DNA of 64,000 nucleotides. Source: Pelecanus crispus. Lineage: Eukaryota > Chordata > Aves > Pelecaniformes > Pelecanidae. A program made the position numbers and the translations under genes. Position 1 is the stretch's first letter; the number at the start of each line of letters is the position of its first letter. Of the stretch, positions 63,140-64,000 are shown one piece after another. Under the pieces are notes generated by a model. The model made no database searches. It was given only the letters and a program-made list of their open reading frames with translations, and was not told the origin of the DNA. The DNA lies in the NCBI RefSeq assembly GCF_030463565.1, contig NC_134655.1, positions 2,864,372-2,928,371 of the forward strand, given 5' to 3'.

Positions 63140-63680
63140 AGGCTGATACAAGGAATTAGGGAGATGTCCTACATAAACGCTTTAATTAATTTGTGAAATT
63201 TTGCACCCTTCTAGGAGGCGTGCGACATGGCACTTCTTGCTCCCTTAGCTTGCCACAGCTCTCAATTTTATTTTTATCCTGAGTTAGATATGAATCAGGA
63301 TTTGCAAAAGACAAAACAACACTCTGTAATCATCCAGCATGCCAATTAAACTAAAAGATACCCTGGAAATTAAAATTAAATGCCATATCTATGAAAAGAA
63401 ACAGACAGCTTCCTCAGAAACAGCAACAAAGCCCATATTATAGGAGCACGACTGTGGCAGTCCAAAATCGTAGCCCAAGCAGTTATATAACTTACTATCA
63501 TCCTTCACATCTGCATACTGTAGATCTTCATCAAATTGTGTATGTTTTTGCACATTTATCATCAAGATTTATTGAAGTTGATTCCATAAATTTCATTTAG
63601 TTGTTCACTGCCGCTATTTGTTTCCAAGGCAACAAATGCACTTTGCCCAAGCTGCACAGTAAATCATGATTGTTTGGAAT
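63140..63680. promoter_or_regulatory. Candidate conserved non-coding element
   Basis: About 540 bases of complex AT-rich sequence with few CpG and no simple repeats, including AAATCATGATTGTTTGG and CATAAATTTCATTTAG. As for the block at 61.4 kb, the texture suggests an old conserved element; there is no direct proof. Confidence 0.3.
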
Positions 63681-64000
63681 TTGGGGGTCCCTGCCCCTCG
63701 TGCTGCACAACGGCTGCACCTCCCGGCGCAAACAACAGCACCGGCTCGGCAGCGGCAATCATTAGCAACAGATTTGGTGGGCATTTACAAAAAAAAAAAA
63801 AAAAATCTGTGCTATGGAAGAAAAATGCAGAACTAAGCAGGCAGACAGTGGGCTGCCGGCAGGCAGAGAGGATTCATGCAAAGCCCCTCTCCTATCTCAT
63901 TTACACCTAGGATGGCTGGAGGTTGAGAAATCCATTCGCAGGTTCAGGAGGAGTCGGAAGGCTCTCTCTGCAAAAAATAATGATAAGGAAGTCGTCTTCT

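Larger units (their letters stand above)
59374..64000. other. Non-coding, presumed intronic, right end
   Basis: About 4.6 kb without a supportable gene. It contains CpG-rich blocks at about 59.73-59.97 kb and 62.56-62.77 kb, poly-A (61103-61126) and poly-T (62296-62313) runs, and AT-rich blocks at 60.0-60.85, 61.37-61.83 and 63.14-63.68 kb that have the look of conserved non-coding elements. Confidence 0.45.

Noticed and set aside
1-64000. tRNA, rRNA, CRISPR or bacterial operon features
   Set aside because: Nothing in the window shows the required structures; sequence is vertebrate nuclear DNA.

Overview
The window is vertebrate nuclear DNA and almost certainly from a bird. It carries several CR1 LINE fragments with the avian 3' tail (repeats of ATTCTATG), and a solo LTR that starts TGTCCTGGTTTC, a type I associate with Neoaves. 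The one recognisable protein-coding gene is NEXMIF (KIAA2022, neurite extension and migration factor), on the minus strand. NEXMIF is X-linked in mammals and, as I recall, lies on chromosome 4 in chicken. The species cannot be fixed from the sequence; the CR1 subfamily and the LTR argue for a non-galliform, neoavian bird.

Layout (the gene reads right to left). Positions 1-3029 hold the NEXMIF 3'UTR and possibly downstream DNA, rich in poly-T/poly-A tracts. Positions 3030-7336 are one very large coding exon with the stop codon. Positions 7337-11127 are an intron of about 3.8 kb with clear splice sites. Positions 11128-11203 encode the first 25 residues from the ATG. The two coding parts join in matching phase (G|AA, giving Glu) to a protein I calculate at 1460 residues, against about 1516 in human.

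From about 11.25 kb to 64 kb no protein-coding gene can be supported. Mammalian NEXMIF has long introns upstream of the start codon, so this stretch is most likely 5'UTR-intron sequence of the same gene, though that is inference. It contains a MIR-like SINE relic (about 11.6 kb), seven CR1 fragments (25.1, 28.9, 33.2, 38.3, 53.2, 54.2 and 58.7 kb), a 566-bp solo LTR with near-perfect 5-bp target duplications (36.7-37.3 kb), a 30-copy 11-bp minisatellite (37.75-38.08 kb), many CpG-rich blocks, simple repeats, and AT-rich segments that look like conserved non-coding elements (about 23.3, 25.8, 60-62 and 63.2 kb).

The many long open frames in the GC-rich intronic parts overlap on both strands, lack recognisable domains or splice structure, and are treated as chance. 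No tRNA, rRNA, CRISPR array, operon or bacterial feature was seen. The most unusual items are the minisatellite carrying about 20 ACGTG cores, the CpG island/LTR/minisatellite/CR1 cluster at 35.8-38.6 kb, an inverted CR1 pair that could fold into a hairpin at 53.5-54.3 kb, and the AT-rich block with a perfect CRE and a POU octamer near 60.8-61.8 kb.
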